A DNA stretch of 64,000 nucleotides from Halicephalobus mephisto. Taxonomy: Eukaryota > Nematoda > Chromadorea > Rhabditida > Panagrolaimidae. The notes under the pieces are model-generated. The model did not search any database. It saw only the letters and a list, made by a program, of their open reading frames with translations, and was not told where the DNA came from. This document shows, in pieces, positions 34,994-47,247 of this stretch (the first letter of the stretch is position 1; each line of letters opens with the position of its first letter). The translations under genes were made by a program, and so were the position numbers. The stretch is taken from assembly GCA_009193035.1 (NCBI GenBank), contig SWDT01000226.1, positions 24,878-88,877 of the forward strand, written 5' to 3'.

Positions 34994-37900
34994 TTAACTT
35001 TTTTTGTACAAATTTTGAACATTTCGTAAGTAGTGTCGTCGAGTTGCTTCTTTTTGAGGAGTCTTTGGGGATATTACTGTAATGCCCCATTGCTGCTTGA
35101 GGTGCTTGAAGTACTCATGAGCGGCAGTGCCTGAGGGTCTTCTGAGATCCAAGGGCTTCGGTTTCTTCTTCATGAGATAAATCATCATCGCCAACATCGC
35201 ATCAATGTGGATCGGCATTAACTGAAATTTCAAACAAAAATAACAATCATGAGTACTACAGTGATCAATAGATGGAGCAAAGAAAGTAGTCATTTATAAA
35301 ATCTAGTCACTTTAAAGATTGTAGATAACTTTGTTGCTTTTCTGTGCGAAATAGGAATAAAATTTGAAATTTGAGTACTGCAGTGATAGTTATATTTTTT
35401 TGGATTTTAGTGGATATTTTGAAATATAAAGATTAAAAGTGAAGAGAGGTCTATACTTTATGTAATGCCGGTCGGGAAGGCTGTAGGTCTATTCAGAGAG
35501 AGTATAGTTTGGGGAAATTAAAGACGGAATGGTTGTAGAAACAAAAATTACAGGTTATAGTGGTTTCCGAAAGCTCCTAGAAGTTCCTTTTCAGGTGATT
35601 TCATAAAAACTTGTCTGAATTTTCATATTAAAGTATTAATTACGAAATAATCACCATACAAATCAGAAAATTATAGGTTACTGTGGTTTCTAAAAACTCC
35701 TAGAATTTCCCCTTAAAACCATTTCATAAAAAGTTGTTTCAATTTTTACAATAAAGTATTGATTATGAAATTTCATAAAAGTACGAAATAACCATTTCTC
35801 GAAACAAAGATTACAAATTACTGTGATTTCCGAAAACTTCTAGAAATTTCCCTCGAGATCATTTTTTAAAAAAGTTGTTTCAATTTTTACAATAGTGTTG
35901 ATTACGAAATAGTCGTTATAAAAACAGAAATCATAAATTACTGTAGTTTCTGAAAACTTCTAGAAATTACTTTTGGGATTATTTCGTAGGGATATTTTTT
36001 TGAATTTCCATAATGACAGTATGATTATGTTACTAAAAATACTCACCACATAGGACCCCTCCAGCGTCTCCATGTATCCCACAAGATCAAGTCCATCTCC
36101 GAACTGCCTGGCAATCAGACTCAACATGGAATAAAGCGAAAAACAAATTGAATGACAGAAGGATAACGGCAACAACCATTTCAAAGCTACAGTATTTTCG
36201 TTCAATTGGTAACTTTTGGACAACGAATAATCCACCACCCTCACGTTTCTTTGTTTTTTGTTGATTATATACAACACTATGTCTCCTACAGTAGTCCCCA
36301 GATCGAAGAATAAAACAATGTAGTGTATCTTCAGAAGACTTGAAGCCGAGTGCTCAGAAGTCACTCCACAGTAGATCCTTGGCGCCAAAAAGTCCTCATT
36401 ATGGAAGAGAAAATAAAGAATGAAAAATACCGTAGTCCACTGAAAAAAGTTATTTATGAAAAATTAGGATTCTTGAATCTTTCAAAATCTAATGTAGATT
36501 TTCAGAATTCTCTGTAATTTAGTAGGTTATATAATTTAATAGAAGATGATAGAATCTTCTGCAATCTAATGAAGATTTTCAGAATTTTCTGTAACCTAGT
36601 AGATGATAGAATCTTCTGCAATCTAATGAAGATTTTCAGAATTTTCTGTAATTTAGTAGGTTCTATAATCTAATGTAGATTTTAAGAATTTTCTATAATC
36701 TAATGAAATATGATAGAATCTTCCGCAATCTGATGTAGATTTTCGGAATTTTCTGTAATCTAGTAGAAAATTCTAGAATATTCTGAAATTTTCAAAATGA
36801 TCCAGAATTCCGTCGAATTTGGTGAAGATTTCCAGAAACTAATCAAAAGCTTTTGGAATCCTTTAAAATTCCGCAAGTTTTCAGAATCCAATAGAAATTT
36901 TTCGAAATTTTAATTTTTAGAAAATTCCAAAAATTCGCTTCGAAATAATTTTATCATTTTTATTCATAATTTTTACAATTACAGTAAATTGTTTTTTTCA
37001 ATTAACTTTGACGTGGAAATTACCAAATTTATTATTTTTAAAATTCTTTATAAATTTCAAAAATCTATAAAAAAATAAATTTTAAATACCCAAATTAGTA
37101 ATCTATTACGGTAATTTTAGTAACAGTTTAAATATAGTCTTCTGTCATACAACCTACGCATTACCGTACTCCCTAGGGATCTACTTTATCTCAGATGTAT
37201 AACAATCATGGCACTGTGAAAAATTGGAAATGAGAATTATTACGAAATCGTCTCACGACGAGGTTTTGGAGCATTTTTAAAAGTGTAGAAATCCAAGTTT
37301 CAGATATTAGTTCCGAAAAGTTCTTTCATGATTTTTGAAACCTTCAGAATCTCCCGTAGGATTCTGAAAAGATTTTTAAAATTTTTGAGTTTTTGAAACG
37401 TTCTGAATCTCCCGTAGGATTCTGAATAAATTCCAAGAACTTCTACGAGGTTTTCGAAGAATTCAGAATCTCCCATAGGATTCTGGAAACTTAGAAAACC
37501 TAGTGGAAGCTTTTCGACTTTTTGATTTAAAACTACAAAATTCTAAGAGTTTCAAAAACTCCCATGATACTTTCAAATGTCTTAGAATCTTCCACTAGAT
37601 TCTAGGAATTTTCAGAATCCTAAACAGTTCCTATAGATTTCTAGAAGTTTTCAAGATACTAGAAAACTCCAGAATCTTATGAGATTCTGAAATGTCTCAA
37701 AAACTTCCGTTAAATTCCGAATTTTCCACGGGTTATTAGATAGGTCATGAAACTTACGGTAAACAAGGCAAAGATCCATCCTAGCCAATTTCCGAAAACT
37801 TCGTATCGCTTGACGAAGAAAGTGGCCAATGTTCTCTCCACGAAGGAACAGAAGTGGACAACGGGCATTCCGAAGACGTAGACAAATTGCGGAACTCTGA

Positions 37901-38222
37901 GAGTTAAGATAAGCCAGGTCGGGATTAGCAGATCACAGGGGTCCCTGTAGGTCCGATACATGATCTGACTTCTCAGTTGAGTCACCACCAAGGACACAGC
38001 ATGGATTAATGCGAAAATAGCTGCATTGATAATGTTAATTTTGAAATTAAAATGAATCACTGTTCGAGATTTTTGAAATTTTGAAAAGCTTAAAATAAAC
38101 AAAAAAATGGCCAATATACTGAGAACAATATCAGTCAACTGTATGATCGCCAATACGGTGGATTCCGCATACAAGACAGCTTTGGAGCAATAACCCTTTG
38201 GTATCACTTGATCTGACGACAT
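34994..38222 (-). CDS. Serpentine receptor, srab/sra-superfamily type
   Basis: Exons 38222-37758, 36439-36047 and 35221-34994 join in phase 0 to give 361 residues. The start is the ATG at 38222 (MSSDQVIPKGY); the upstream frame has no other ATG. There are about seven hydrophobic segments. Diagnostic blocks are a DPCDLLIPTW segment before the third helix and a helix-3 end with SFVERTLATFFVKRYE, typical of nematode Srab/Sra chemoreceptors. The last exon supplies the end of helix 7 and a basic tail. The introns are long (1.3 and 0.8 kb) and packed with repeats. The start codon lies only 88 bp after the stop of the MIF gene on the same strand. Subfamily assignment is from memory of motifs. Confidence 0.75.
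35394..35990. repeat. ~600-bp repeat, copy A (receptor intron 2)
   Basis: It begins TTTTTGGATTTTAGTGGATA and GTGAAGAGAGGTCTATAC, includes AATGCCGGTCGGGAAGGCTG, and then ~115-bp subunits with TTACTGTAGTTTCTGAAAAC. It is more than 90 percent identical over nearly its whole length to 39336-39935 in the same orientation. Confidence 0.9.
36470..36790. repeat. Tandem repeat in receptor intron 1
   Basis: Units of ~60 bp with GATAGAATCTTCTGCAATCT and GAAGATTTTCAGAATTTTCT. A second array at 37320-37690 is built on GAATCTCCCGTAGGATTCTG. Confidence 0.85.
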
Positions 38223-38310
38223 GATGCGGGAAATGCTTGACAAATAACAAGAATAATGACCAATGGAGCAGACTAAAGGGGCATTAGGAACGAAGAGGCA
38301 TAAACGAGCC

Positions 38311-38858
38311 CTAGGCGAACGTGTTGCCGTTGAAACCGACTTCTTTTGGGCTCAAGTCTGTTAGCTTCACGTAAAACCTAAAAGACAACCTATCATTAAC
38401 AAAGTTCATATATGAACAATCTCCGGGGAAAAATGTAAGTAAAAAATAAAAACGAGAAAGTTGAATAAGATTCCCTGGAGATTTTCGTCAATAAAATAAC
38501 TCTACCTGTCTTGTGGGATCTTCAGGTGCTCAACAACAGCTTCGGTAATGGTCTTCACAGTGTCTCCCTTGCTGTTACGGAATCCGATGGACTGGAGCTC
38601 GACAAAAGCACACAAATCTGCCGAACCCCCAAATGACATGATAGCATCAGTGTTAATGACTACATTCACGTACTGAAAGACCATGGGGAGGATGAATAAC
38701 TTTCAAGAGGATAAAATAACCAAAGTTCATATATAAAAAAAACTTACGGATTCTGGTTTCGAAGTCACATTTGCGACGACTTTGCTCAAGGCCAAAACTG
38801 CAGATTCTTTGGAAAATGCAGTTTTAGTAGCATTAGTAGTGATGATCAGAATCGGCAT
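38311..38858 (-). CDS. mif: Macrophage migration inhibitory factor (MIF) homologue
   Basis: Exons 38858-38748, 38672-38506 and 38377-38311 encode 114 residues, the usual MIF length. The catalytic proline follows the initiator Met (MPILIITTN), Lys is present in the VTSKPES segment, and the protein has the MSFGGSADLCAF strand and the signature C-terminus GFNGNTFA. The vertebrate CxxC pair is reduced to a single Cys. MIFs are trimeric tautomerases; the family includes extracellular signalling members, and this one has no signal peptide, like all MIFs. The start is 181 bp from a plus-strand exon proposed for hacl-1, so the two may share a promoter region. Confidence 0.92.
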
Positions 38859-39039
38859 GGTTAAGAATCTGAAAAAAAATAAAATTAAAAAAGTCAAAAA
38901 ATTAAAAAATTAAAAAAATTAAAAAAATAAAGACAAACTGCCAACGTTGCCCGCAACGTGCGGTTTTTGGTTTCTTCCATTTTCCGTTCAATTCTTATCA
39001 ATTTTTATTTTCTATTTTGTTTTACTTCTTGATGATAAA

Positions 39040-39161
39040 ATGAACGTCTCAAAAAGAAGAATATTAAATTTAGATTATGCAAGGTTGATTGCCAAAGGAA
39101 AAAGATCTTTGTTTTTGTCCGGACTTCAAGGTCCTTCTTGTTCTCGGAACCTTGATGAAAA
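39040..39161 (+). other. Possible alternative 5' exon of hacl-1
   Basis: ATG at 39040, 40 codons starting MNVSKRRILNLDYARLIAKG, then a consensus donor (AAA/GTAAGT). Joined to the acceptor at 40211 it stays in frame with the hacl-1 ATG. The resulting extension is strongly basic, as mitochondrial presequences are. The sequence between is the 600-bp repeat. Support is splice signals and phase only. Confidence 0.4.
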
Positions 39162-39335
39162 GTAAGTTTTTGATCTCTTCTTTATCGATTGAACTCCCGT
39201 AATTCGGTTATCAACTACGGATGGCGTAGTTGGTTCCATCTGTAGTCTAAAGTAGAATACAATTCGGCCGTGTTTGTCGTTTTTTATTTTCCAATCAAAA
39301 CCATCCGCCTCCGATGGGTTATTTTCGTGTTTTAC

Positions 39336-39935
39336 TTTTTTGGATTTTAGTGGATATTTTGAAATATAAAGATTAAGGGTGAAGAGAGGTCTATACTTTA
39401 TGTAATGCCGGTCGGGAAGGCTGTAGGTCTATTCAGAGAGAGTATAGTTTGGGGAAATTAAAGACGGAATGGTTGTAGAAACAAAAATTACAGGTTATAG
39501 TGGTTTCCGAAAGCTCCTAGAAGTTCCTTTTCAGGTGATTTCATAAAAACTTGTCTGAATTTTCATATTAAAGTATTAATTACGAAATAATCACCATAAA
39601 AATAAAAAATTATAGGTTACTGTGATTTCTAAAAACTCCTAGAATTTCTTTTTAAAACTATTTCATAAAAAGTTGTTTCAATTTTTACAATAAAGTATTG
39701 ATTATGAAATTTTATAAAATTACGAAATAACCATCTCTCGAAACAAAGATTACAAATTACTGTGATTTCCGAAAACTTCCAGAAATTTCCCTCGAGATCA
39801 TTTTTTAAAAAAGTTGTTTTAATTTTTACAATAGTGTTGATTACGAAATAGTTGTTATAAAAACAGAAATCATAAATTACTGTAGTTCCTGAAAACTTCT
39901 AGAAATTACTTTTGAGATTATTTCATAAAAAAGTT
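39336..39935. repeat. ~600-bp repeat, copy B, extended to 40150
   Basis: Direct-orientation copy of 35394-35990; additional subunits (AAAAAAGTTGTTTATTGTTT, TACTGTAGTTTC) continue to about 40150. Confidence 0.9.
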
Positions 39936-40290
39936 GTTTATTGTTTTTATAGTAAAATATTGACTACGAAATAGTCGTCATAAAAACAAAAATCATAGGT
40001 TACTGTAGTTTCCAAAAAATTCTAGAAATCCCTCTCGAGAGTATTTCATAAAAAAGTTGTTTATTGTTTTTATAGTAAAGTATTGATTACGAAATAGTTG
40101 CAGAAAACAAAAATCATAGGTTACTGTAGTTTCTGAAAATTCTTAGAAATTACTTTTGAGACCGTTTCGGAAAAATGTTTGTTTTTACAATAATGTGATT
40201 TATAATTTCAGATTTTTTTCACGAAAAAAAGTTGTTAATCAATTTACTCGACATCATTCAAGAGTAATTGTGAAAAATCAATCGAAAAAA

Positions 40291-43200
40291 ATGGGCGAAA
40301 TCGACGGAGCTAACGTTCTGGCCGCTGCTTTGAAGCATCAAGGAGTCGAGTACATCTTCGGAGTCGTCGGAATCCCTGTTATTGAGATCGGTATGGCTGG
40401 ACAAGCACACGGGATCAAGTACATTGGATGCAGAAATGAGCAATCGGTAAGTTGTTTTTTTAAATTAAAATTAAATTAAATTTTAATTTAATTTTTTAAA
40501 ACCGAAATTAAATTAAATTTTTATTTATTTTTTTAAACTAAAATTATATTAAATTCTTTAAAATTAAAGTTTAATTTAATTTTTTAAAATTAAAATTTTA
40601 TTCATTTTTTTTTATTAAATTTTTATTTAATTTTTTAAAATTAAAATTAAATTAAATTTTTTTAAAATTAAAATTTTTAATTTTTTAAAACTGAAATTAA
40701 GTTAAATTTTTTTAAATTAAAATTTTATTCATTTTTTTGATTAAAAATTTATTTAATTTTTAAAATTAAAATTTCATATATTTTGGAATCTCATAAAAAC
40801 TTCCGAAATTATCTAAAATTTAAATTTTTAGAAATTTCTTTAAAAATTGAAAAAAATAGAAATATTTTAAAAATAATTTTTTAAAAATTTTTTATTAATA
40901 TTGTTTTTTAAATTTAGGCCGCTTATGCAGCCCAAGCCATGGGGTACCTGACGGGGAAGCCGGCGGTTTGTCTCTGTGTCAGTGGCCCCGGGGTACTGCA
41001 CACCATTGGAGGTCTGGCTAACGCTACGGTTAATGGATGGTAAATTTACTTTAAAATTATGTATTCAGTAGGAATTCAGTATACTCAACAAATGACAAGT
41101 TAGTCAAACATTGGTTAACTATAGCCAAAGAGCGAGATAACTGGGAAATGTCCTGGGACCCGGCAAAACTAATCGTAACTGTTGGATCGGGCACCCATCC
41201 TTAATGGGAAACGCAACCAATCGGGAACGCTTGGTCCCGAACGGATTGCCATAGAACCGACAGGAAACGCTTGGTTCTGAACGGATTGTCATAGCATTAA
41301 TAAGGAACGCTTGGTCCCAAACGGATTGCCTTAGCACTAATAAGGAGTGCTTGGTCTTGAACGGATTGTCATAGCATTAATAAGAAACGCTTGGTCCCAA
41401 ACGGACTGCCTTAGCATCGACAAGGGGATATACAGTTCCTCTTGGCGAGAAGTTGAGTTGGTTGTTTATGTCGAGTTCGGCATAATGTTTTGTACTGTGC
41501 CTAAGGCATTTATTTAATAAACCTTTTCTATACTACTTCCCCTCCTCATCTAGACGTGGGTCACTCGGCGTGACAGATACAACAGTAAGGTTAGAAACCC
41601 ATGTGAGGAACGGGTCGATTAAGATTAAGATTAAGATTATGTGTTCAGTGTTTCATATTACGAAAGTTGGAAATCAGAGTTCAAAGTTAAAATTCGAATT
41701 TTTTTGTTTTAAAAAATTTGAATTCTCTGTTTTAAAAACCTATTTGAACTGATGGTTGAAAATTAAATTTTTCTAATTCAAATATGACATAAGTTGTATC
41801 TTAACATGAAAAATTCTAATTTTAACTTTTAACTTTAACTTTGATAACACGAAACACTGAAATATAGGATTTTTAGAATTATTTAAAATATAGGATTTTT
41901 GGAATTATTTAAGATATAGAATTTTTAGAATTATTTAAGATATAGAATTTTTGGAATTATTTAAAATATAGAATTTTTGAAATTGTTTAAAATATAGAAT
42001 TTTTAGAATTGTTTAAGATAAAGAATTTTTGGAATTTTTAGGCCTATGATTGTGATCGGAGGAGCGAGTGACCTTGATCAGGACAACAGAGGGGCCTTCC
42101 AGGAGTACCCCCAGATGGATTCTCTTCGACTTCATTGTAAGCATTGTTCTCGTCCGACGACCGTTGAGGCTATTCCAAGCCACGTTGAGAAGGCCGTCAG
42201 ATGTGCCTTGTACGGTAGACCTGGGGCTGTTTATCTCGAAATCCCCGGAAACTTGGTAAATACTACTGTAGAAGAATCCAGAATTCGTATGTCTGCCAAA
42301 GTCCCATTTTCAAGACCAGTCTCGATCCCGCCGAAGTCGTTGTTGAATTCCGCTCTGGAGATGATTAAAGAAGCCAAGAAACCACTGGTCGTCTTCGGCA
42401 AAGGGGCGATGTGGAGCGAACGAGGACCTGTTCAGCTTCATCAATTCATAACTGCTTCTGGATTACCGTTTCTGGCTACACCCGGAGGCAAAGGAGCCGT
42501 GCCCGACAACCACCCACTAAGCATAGGTCCTGCTCGATCGACGGCCCTGAAAGAAGCGGATTTGGTCGTCCTTGCCGGAGCCAGACTCAACTGGATGCTT
42601 CATTTCGGACTTCCACCGAGATTTTCAGAATCCGTAAAAACGATTCAAATTGATGTTTGTCCAGAGGAATTCCACCAAAATATCCCAACAACATTGCCGC
42701 TTCTTGGAGACGTCGGGGAGACCGTCGAAGAACTCAGAAGAGGACTTAATGGATGGAAATTCGATCCTAATTCTGATTGGATGAGAAAATTGAAAACAAA
42801 GGCAGAAAAAAACAGAATTGCTGTGGAAAAAATGGTCAACGATGAATCCACACCTTTGAACTACTACGCTGCCTACAAAGCTGTGAGTTTTTGTATCTAA
42901 AAAATTAAATTAAATTTATTAAAAAAAGTAAATTTTATTTATTTAAAAAATTTGAATTTCATTAAAAAAATGAAATAATTTAAAAAAATACTTAAAAAAT
43001 CTTTATTAATTTAATGTTAGTTATCAGAAACTCAATTTGAAGTCTTGTACTGATTATTTTAATTTTAAATTTTTAAAGATTTAGTTTTTAATTTTTTAAA
43101 ATTTAATTTTTAATTTTTAATTTTTAATTTTTTAGATCAGAGAGTACGTCACTCAGAACGATGTCCTTGTTGTGAACGAAGGTGCTAACACGATGGACAT

Positions 43201-43717
43201 TGGAAGAACCATGATGCCTTCTTTTGAACCTCGACGTCGTCTTGATGCTGGGACTTTCGGGACGATGGGGGTTGGTGTCGGATACGCCATAGCTGGGGCT
43301 CTTTTCTGCAGGGATTATCTGAGAACAGCGAAGATTCTCTGTGTTCAAGGAGACAGTGCTTTTGGATTCTCGGGGATGGAGCTGGAAACGGCGATTAGAT
43401 ACGGACTTCCGATTGTCTTCGTCGTGATCAACAACGGAGGGATCTACAGAGGATTGACTTCAGAAGACTGGAAACAAGTCGACGGAGATCCAACGCTGAA
43501 TTTGCCGGTTCTGTCCTTGACTCCAGAATGCAGATACGACAAAATGTGCGAAGCCTTCGGAGGCAAAGGATACTTGTGCAGATCTGTTCCCGAAATCAGA
43601 AAAGCCCTCGAAGAAGCAAGCAAATCCAAAACACCGTCGTTAATCAACGTCATCATCGCCAACGACAGCGAACGGAAACAACAAGAACACGATTGGCTGA
43701 CGAGATCCAAAATGTAG
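40291..43717 (+). CDS. hacl-1: 2-hydroxyacyl-CoA lyase, peroxisomal
   Basis: This thiamine-diphosphate enzyme cleaves 2-hydroxyacyl-CoA to formyl-CoA and an aldehyde in peroxisomal fatty-acid alpha-oxidation. Exons 40291-40446, 40918-41039, 42042-42882 and 43136-43717 give 566 residues (human about 578). Visible features: the ThDP-activating Glu in [32 protein letters not shown], and the ThDP/Mg motif [14 protein letters not shown]...NN. The protein ends TRSKM, and SKM fits a type 1 peroxisomal targeting signal. An upstream exon 39040-39161 would splice in frame through 40212 and add ~67 basic N-terminal residues; the shorter start is preferred because it aligns with relatives. Intron 2 contains a solo LTR. 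Confidence 0.95.
41180..41584. mobile_element. Solo LTR, second copy, in hacl-1 intron 2
   Basis: It starts TGTTGGATCGGGCACC and ends GATACAACA, with flanking GTAAC and GTAAG, a 5-bp duplication with one change. It is related to 1176-1869 in its end regions (CCTCTTGGCG, then AATAAACCTTTTCTA) but has only five ~40-bp TTGGTCCCGAACGG units. Bases 41860-42040 add a ~29-bp repeat (TATAGAATTTTTGGAATTAT). Confidence 0.8.
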
Positions 43718-43839
43718 AAACTACCGTATCCTATGCTGAAGTCCAGAATGATGTTGACATCCAAGTTTGCAGTTTATTTACAACGATAGGAAAATTGGTC
43801 AATATTTGTATTTTTATGTTTATAAAAATTTCAAAATTG

Positions 43840-44190
43840 AAATAATATTTGCACTTTGCTCGCAACATTCAAAGTAGTCAATCAGTGTTTATATTTTCGT
43901 ATTTATAAAAATTTCGAAATAATAGTAAAATTTCGCAGGTTGCTCGCAAGGTTTAGGCAGATCGATAGACATCAAAGTGAAATTCCGCAGTTTGCTCGCA
44001 ACATTCAAAGTAGTCAATCAGTGTTTATATTTTCGTATTTATAAAAATTTCAAAATAATAATGAAATTCCGCAGCTTGCTCGCAAGGTTTAGGCAGATCG
44101 GTCAATGTCTATATTTCCGTATTTATAAAAATTTCGAAATAATAATAAAATTCCGCAGTTTGCTCGCAAGGTTTCGAAAAATTGGTCTAT
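43840..44190. repeat. Tandem repeat downstream of hacl-1
   Basis: Units with CGCAGTTTGCTCGCAA and TTTCGTATTTATAAAAATTT, about five copies at variable spacing, probably in or just after the hacl-1 3' UTR. Confidence 0.8.
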
Positions 44191-44433
44191 TTAATTTTCG
44201 CAAAAATCGAATTTGATTACTTTACAGGCCTTTGTGCTGATTTTTGTTAAATGTAATTTTATTTTTTTATGTAATTACAGTAATACAAAAATTTTACATG
44301 ATAGTTGTTTTAAAATAAATTCGCATAAATTCCAATTGTGCAAATGACAGATTACTGTAAGTAGTAAAATTTTATTCAATTTTTTGAAAATTACTATTTA
44401 AAAAAAACGAAAAAAAAAACACGTATTAAATTT

Positions 44434-47247
44434 TTATTTTGTTTTTTTGGATTCTTTTGTTTCTTTTTCTTTCTGAATCTCGATTCCGGCGGATCCCGGA
44501 GGAGGTCCTTGTTTTGCGAATCTGAACAAAAGTCCGACAACTGACTGAAGAAACAGGAAAAAAACGAAAGAAATACATCCACAGATGATCCAAAAATCGA
44601 GGTTGTTTCCTCTTGTCCAGGTCGTCGAGATTCCTTGTCGTGAAGGTCTCAGAAATTTGGCTCCTCGGTTTCTTCCGACGTGTTCGATCAGATGCAGGAC
44701 TTTGTCGAAAGGAGATTCAGAACGATCTTTGAATTCTCTCGAAGCATCTTTGGCGAAAGTAGAGAATCTAAAAGAAATTGAAAAAAGTAGAAATCACTGT
44801 CTTCGATAGTGACTGAAAATAATTAATCGAAAAAGTCAGTCACTATTCAAAATTATTATTAAAGTTAAATTTTCTACAACTGTAGAAATTGCCTAGGATA
44901 GTGACTGAAAAAATAATTAATCCAAAAAGGTAGGTACTATTCAAAATTATTATTGGGGTTTTGTCAGCTGTAGAAATTGCCTAGGATAGTGACTGAAAGA
45001 GACAATTTTGAACATTATTCATGTGGATAGCAGATGAATAGTGATTAAAAGGATTCTTTTACATAAGGTTACTAAGTAGAAGAGAAAAGTGTTTGGATAG
45101 TGACTGAAAAGAGTAAATGATAATTCAAATCAGTCACTATTTGGTCTTGTTAAACCTGTTATTTCCGACAGTTCTAGAAATTGCCTAGGATAGTGACTGA
45201 CAGTGATAATTTCGCTAAATTTCTAGACACTATCCACGTTTACATTGAACGAATAATGACTAACAGGATTTCGTCTTTCAAGTTACTATCCAAACAAAGA
45301 TTCTTAGAATAGTGACTAAGGAAGATAGAATATGATCGAAATCAGTCACTATCCGAAATTGGCGTTATAGTTCTACTTGATTTAGACTTACCTCTTATTC
45401 TCCAAAACTTCCTTGATCGCTCCCAAGAGGTTACCTTCAGTTAGCATGTTTTTCTGGACGACCAAGCCCAAGCCTTTGTTTTGGACTTTCATCAAATTTG
45501 CGTAGTTCACTCCATATAGAGGAATTCCGATCATGGGGACTCCGTGTGTCACAGCTTCCATGATACTCGACATTCCTCCGTTGGTGATCAGCAATCTGCA
45601 TCGTTTGTGACCGAGCAAGTCGTTTTGAGGAACAAACGTGGTCATGTTTATATGAGAAGGGATCTTGTCCAAGTCGAGATCCTTCATTTCGCTCATGTTT
45701 GGACCGATTCTCCAGTAAATTCTGTATTTTGTCAACTTGGATAAAGCTCCAAGAACGGCCTTGAAGTGAGAAGACATCATTTTTGTTGAATCCGACTGAG
45801 TACCGAGCGAGACGACAATCATCCCTTCTTCTGCCGCCGCGATTGTCGTGTTCCATGGCGAAAAGAGCGGCTTCACGTGATCCACGTGGAATCCACCAAC
45901 GGGAACAACATTGGCCGGGAAAGAAGTGCCATCTTCGAGAATAGGATCGGTGTTGACGAAATAAAGTTCCGCAGATTGTTTAATCTGAAAATCCATATAT
46001 CAATATACGATTTTCATACGTGAGAAGTTTTCCATATATCAAAACCTTCAATTTCGACATGAGCCACAAAAATAATACATAAAGTTTCAACACAGATACA
46101 TGAAGAACTCTGAAAAAACAAACCTTGTTGATGTCTGGGAAGAATTTGAATTTTTTCTTGATTTCGTAATCCTCGGCGAAATTCTTAGTGATTGGTTCGT
46201 CTAGATGCTTGTATCTCTTTGAAAGAACTCTGGCGACCGGAGGGATGGAGTTCTGGACAATAGCTTCCTTCAGCAAGTGATATCCGTTGAGCAACCTTGA
46301 TCCAAAGTTTATTCTTCCAAAACTGGGCGATCTTCTGGTGGAGAATGAATCTAGATTCCACGGAGCAGATGATGCGATGACTGTTTCGTCTGTGTATCCC
46401 TGAAGATCCACGTAGATGAACGGGATGCCCATGACGTGCATCAAAGCCAGTTGACAGGGATTCCCAGCATAGACAAGGGCGACATCGATTTTGTCTTTTT
46501 TGAGCGAATCCATCAAGTTGCTGTTCAGGATCTGGAAGAATTTTCGGTTAGTTATTACTGAAAAGGACAATGTCCGGAAGAACAGAGAAAGTTGTCTTTT
46601 CAGTCACTATCCAGGACAATTTGTGAAGCTGTCAAAAATTTTAATTTCAATAATAATCTCGGATAGTGACTGATTTAAATGACAACTCAGTCACTATTTT
46701 AGATTACTTTTAGAATTGTCAAAAGTAACAGTTTTAATTTTTTTAAAAATGGATAGTGATTGGTTTCGATGGTCATTTAGTCACTATCCAAGACGATTTC
46801 TAGAGCTGTCAAAAACAACAGCTCCAATAACAATCTTGAATAGTGACTATTTTCTTTTCAGTCACTATCCAGTTTTAAAAAACTTACTTTATCACAAGAG
46901 TAATTGTGAGCAGCCCAGTAAGGTTCATCAAAAGCATCGATTTCGTAACTCTCTCTCCAAGGAACATCTTCGCCGACGTTCTCCAGGGGTCTGTAGAGGT
47001 TTGTTGGAAGAAGATTCTTCAAGGCCTTCTCCTTGACTAGATGCAGTTTCGGCTTCACTAATCTAGGTTCTTCCGGAATCAAAATCGGCTTTACCGTAAC
47101 TACAGTATGGTGTCTAAGAGCCAGTTGTTGAGCAAGGTACTCGAAGGAATGTCTTTCAAACTGATTTGTCCCGATAAGGAAAATCAGGATATTCACAGAT
47201 GAAGCAAAAGTCGAAAATAATAAAAGAAAGAAATATTTAAGCAACAT
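44434..47247 (-). CDS. UDP-glycosyltransferase (UGT), single-pass ER membrane protein
   Basis: UGTs transfer sugar from UDP-sugar to lipophilic compounds in the ER lumen. Exons 47247-46888, 46531-46124, 45984-45392 and 44767-44434 encode 564 residues. The N-terminus is a signal peptide (MLLKYFFLLLFSTFASS). The signature region is recognisable: FVPQNDLLGHKRCR, then ITNGGMSSIMEAVTHGVPMI. The last exon gives the stop-transfer helix (IICGCISFVFFLFLQSVVGL) and a Lys-rich cytosolic tail that suits ER retention. Two donor-binding positions differ from the family: the His of HGG is Asn, and the Asp-Gln pair after GIPLYG is Val-Asn. Whether it is catalytic is therefore uncertain. Introns 1 and 3 are full of TCAGTCACTATCC repeats. 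Confidence 0.92.
44800..45360. repeat. TCAGTCACTATCC repeats in UGT intron 3
   Basis: At least ten copies of GATAGTGACTGA in both orientations, with GAAATTGCCTAGGATAGTGA recurring. A similar block is at 46590-46870 in intron 1. Confidence 0.88.

Noticed and set aside
40156..40290. hacl-1 start at the ATG at 40156
   Set aside because: The segment before 40212 contains the intron acceptor TTTCAG and repeat sequence; the ATG at 40291 aligns with relatives.
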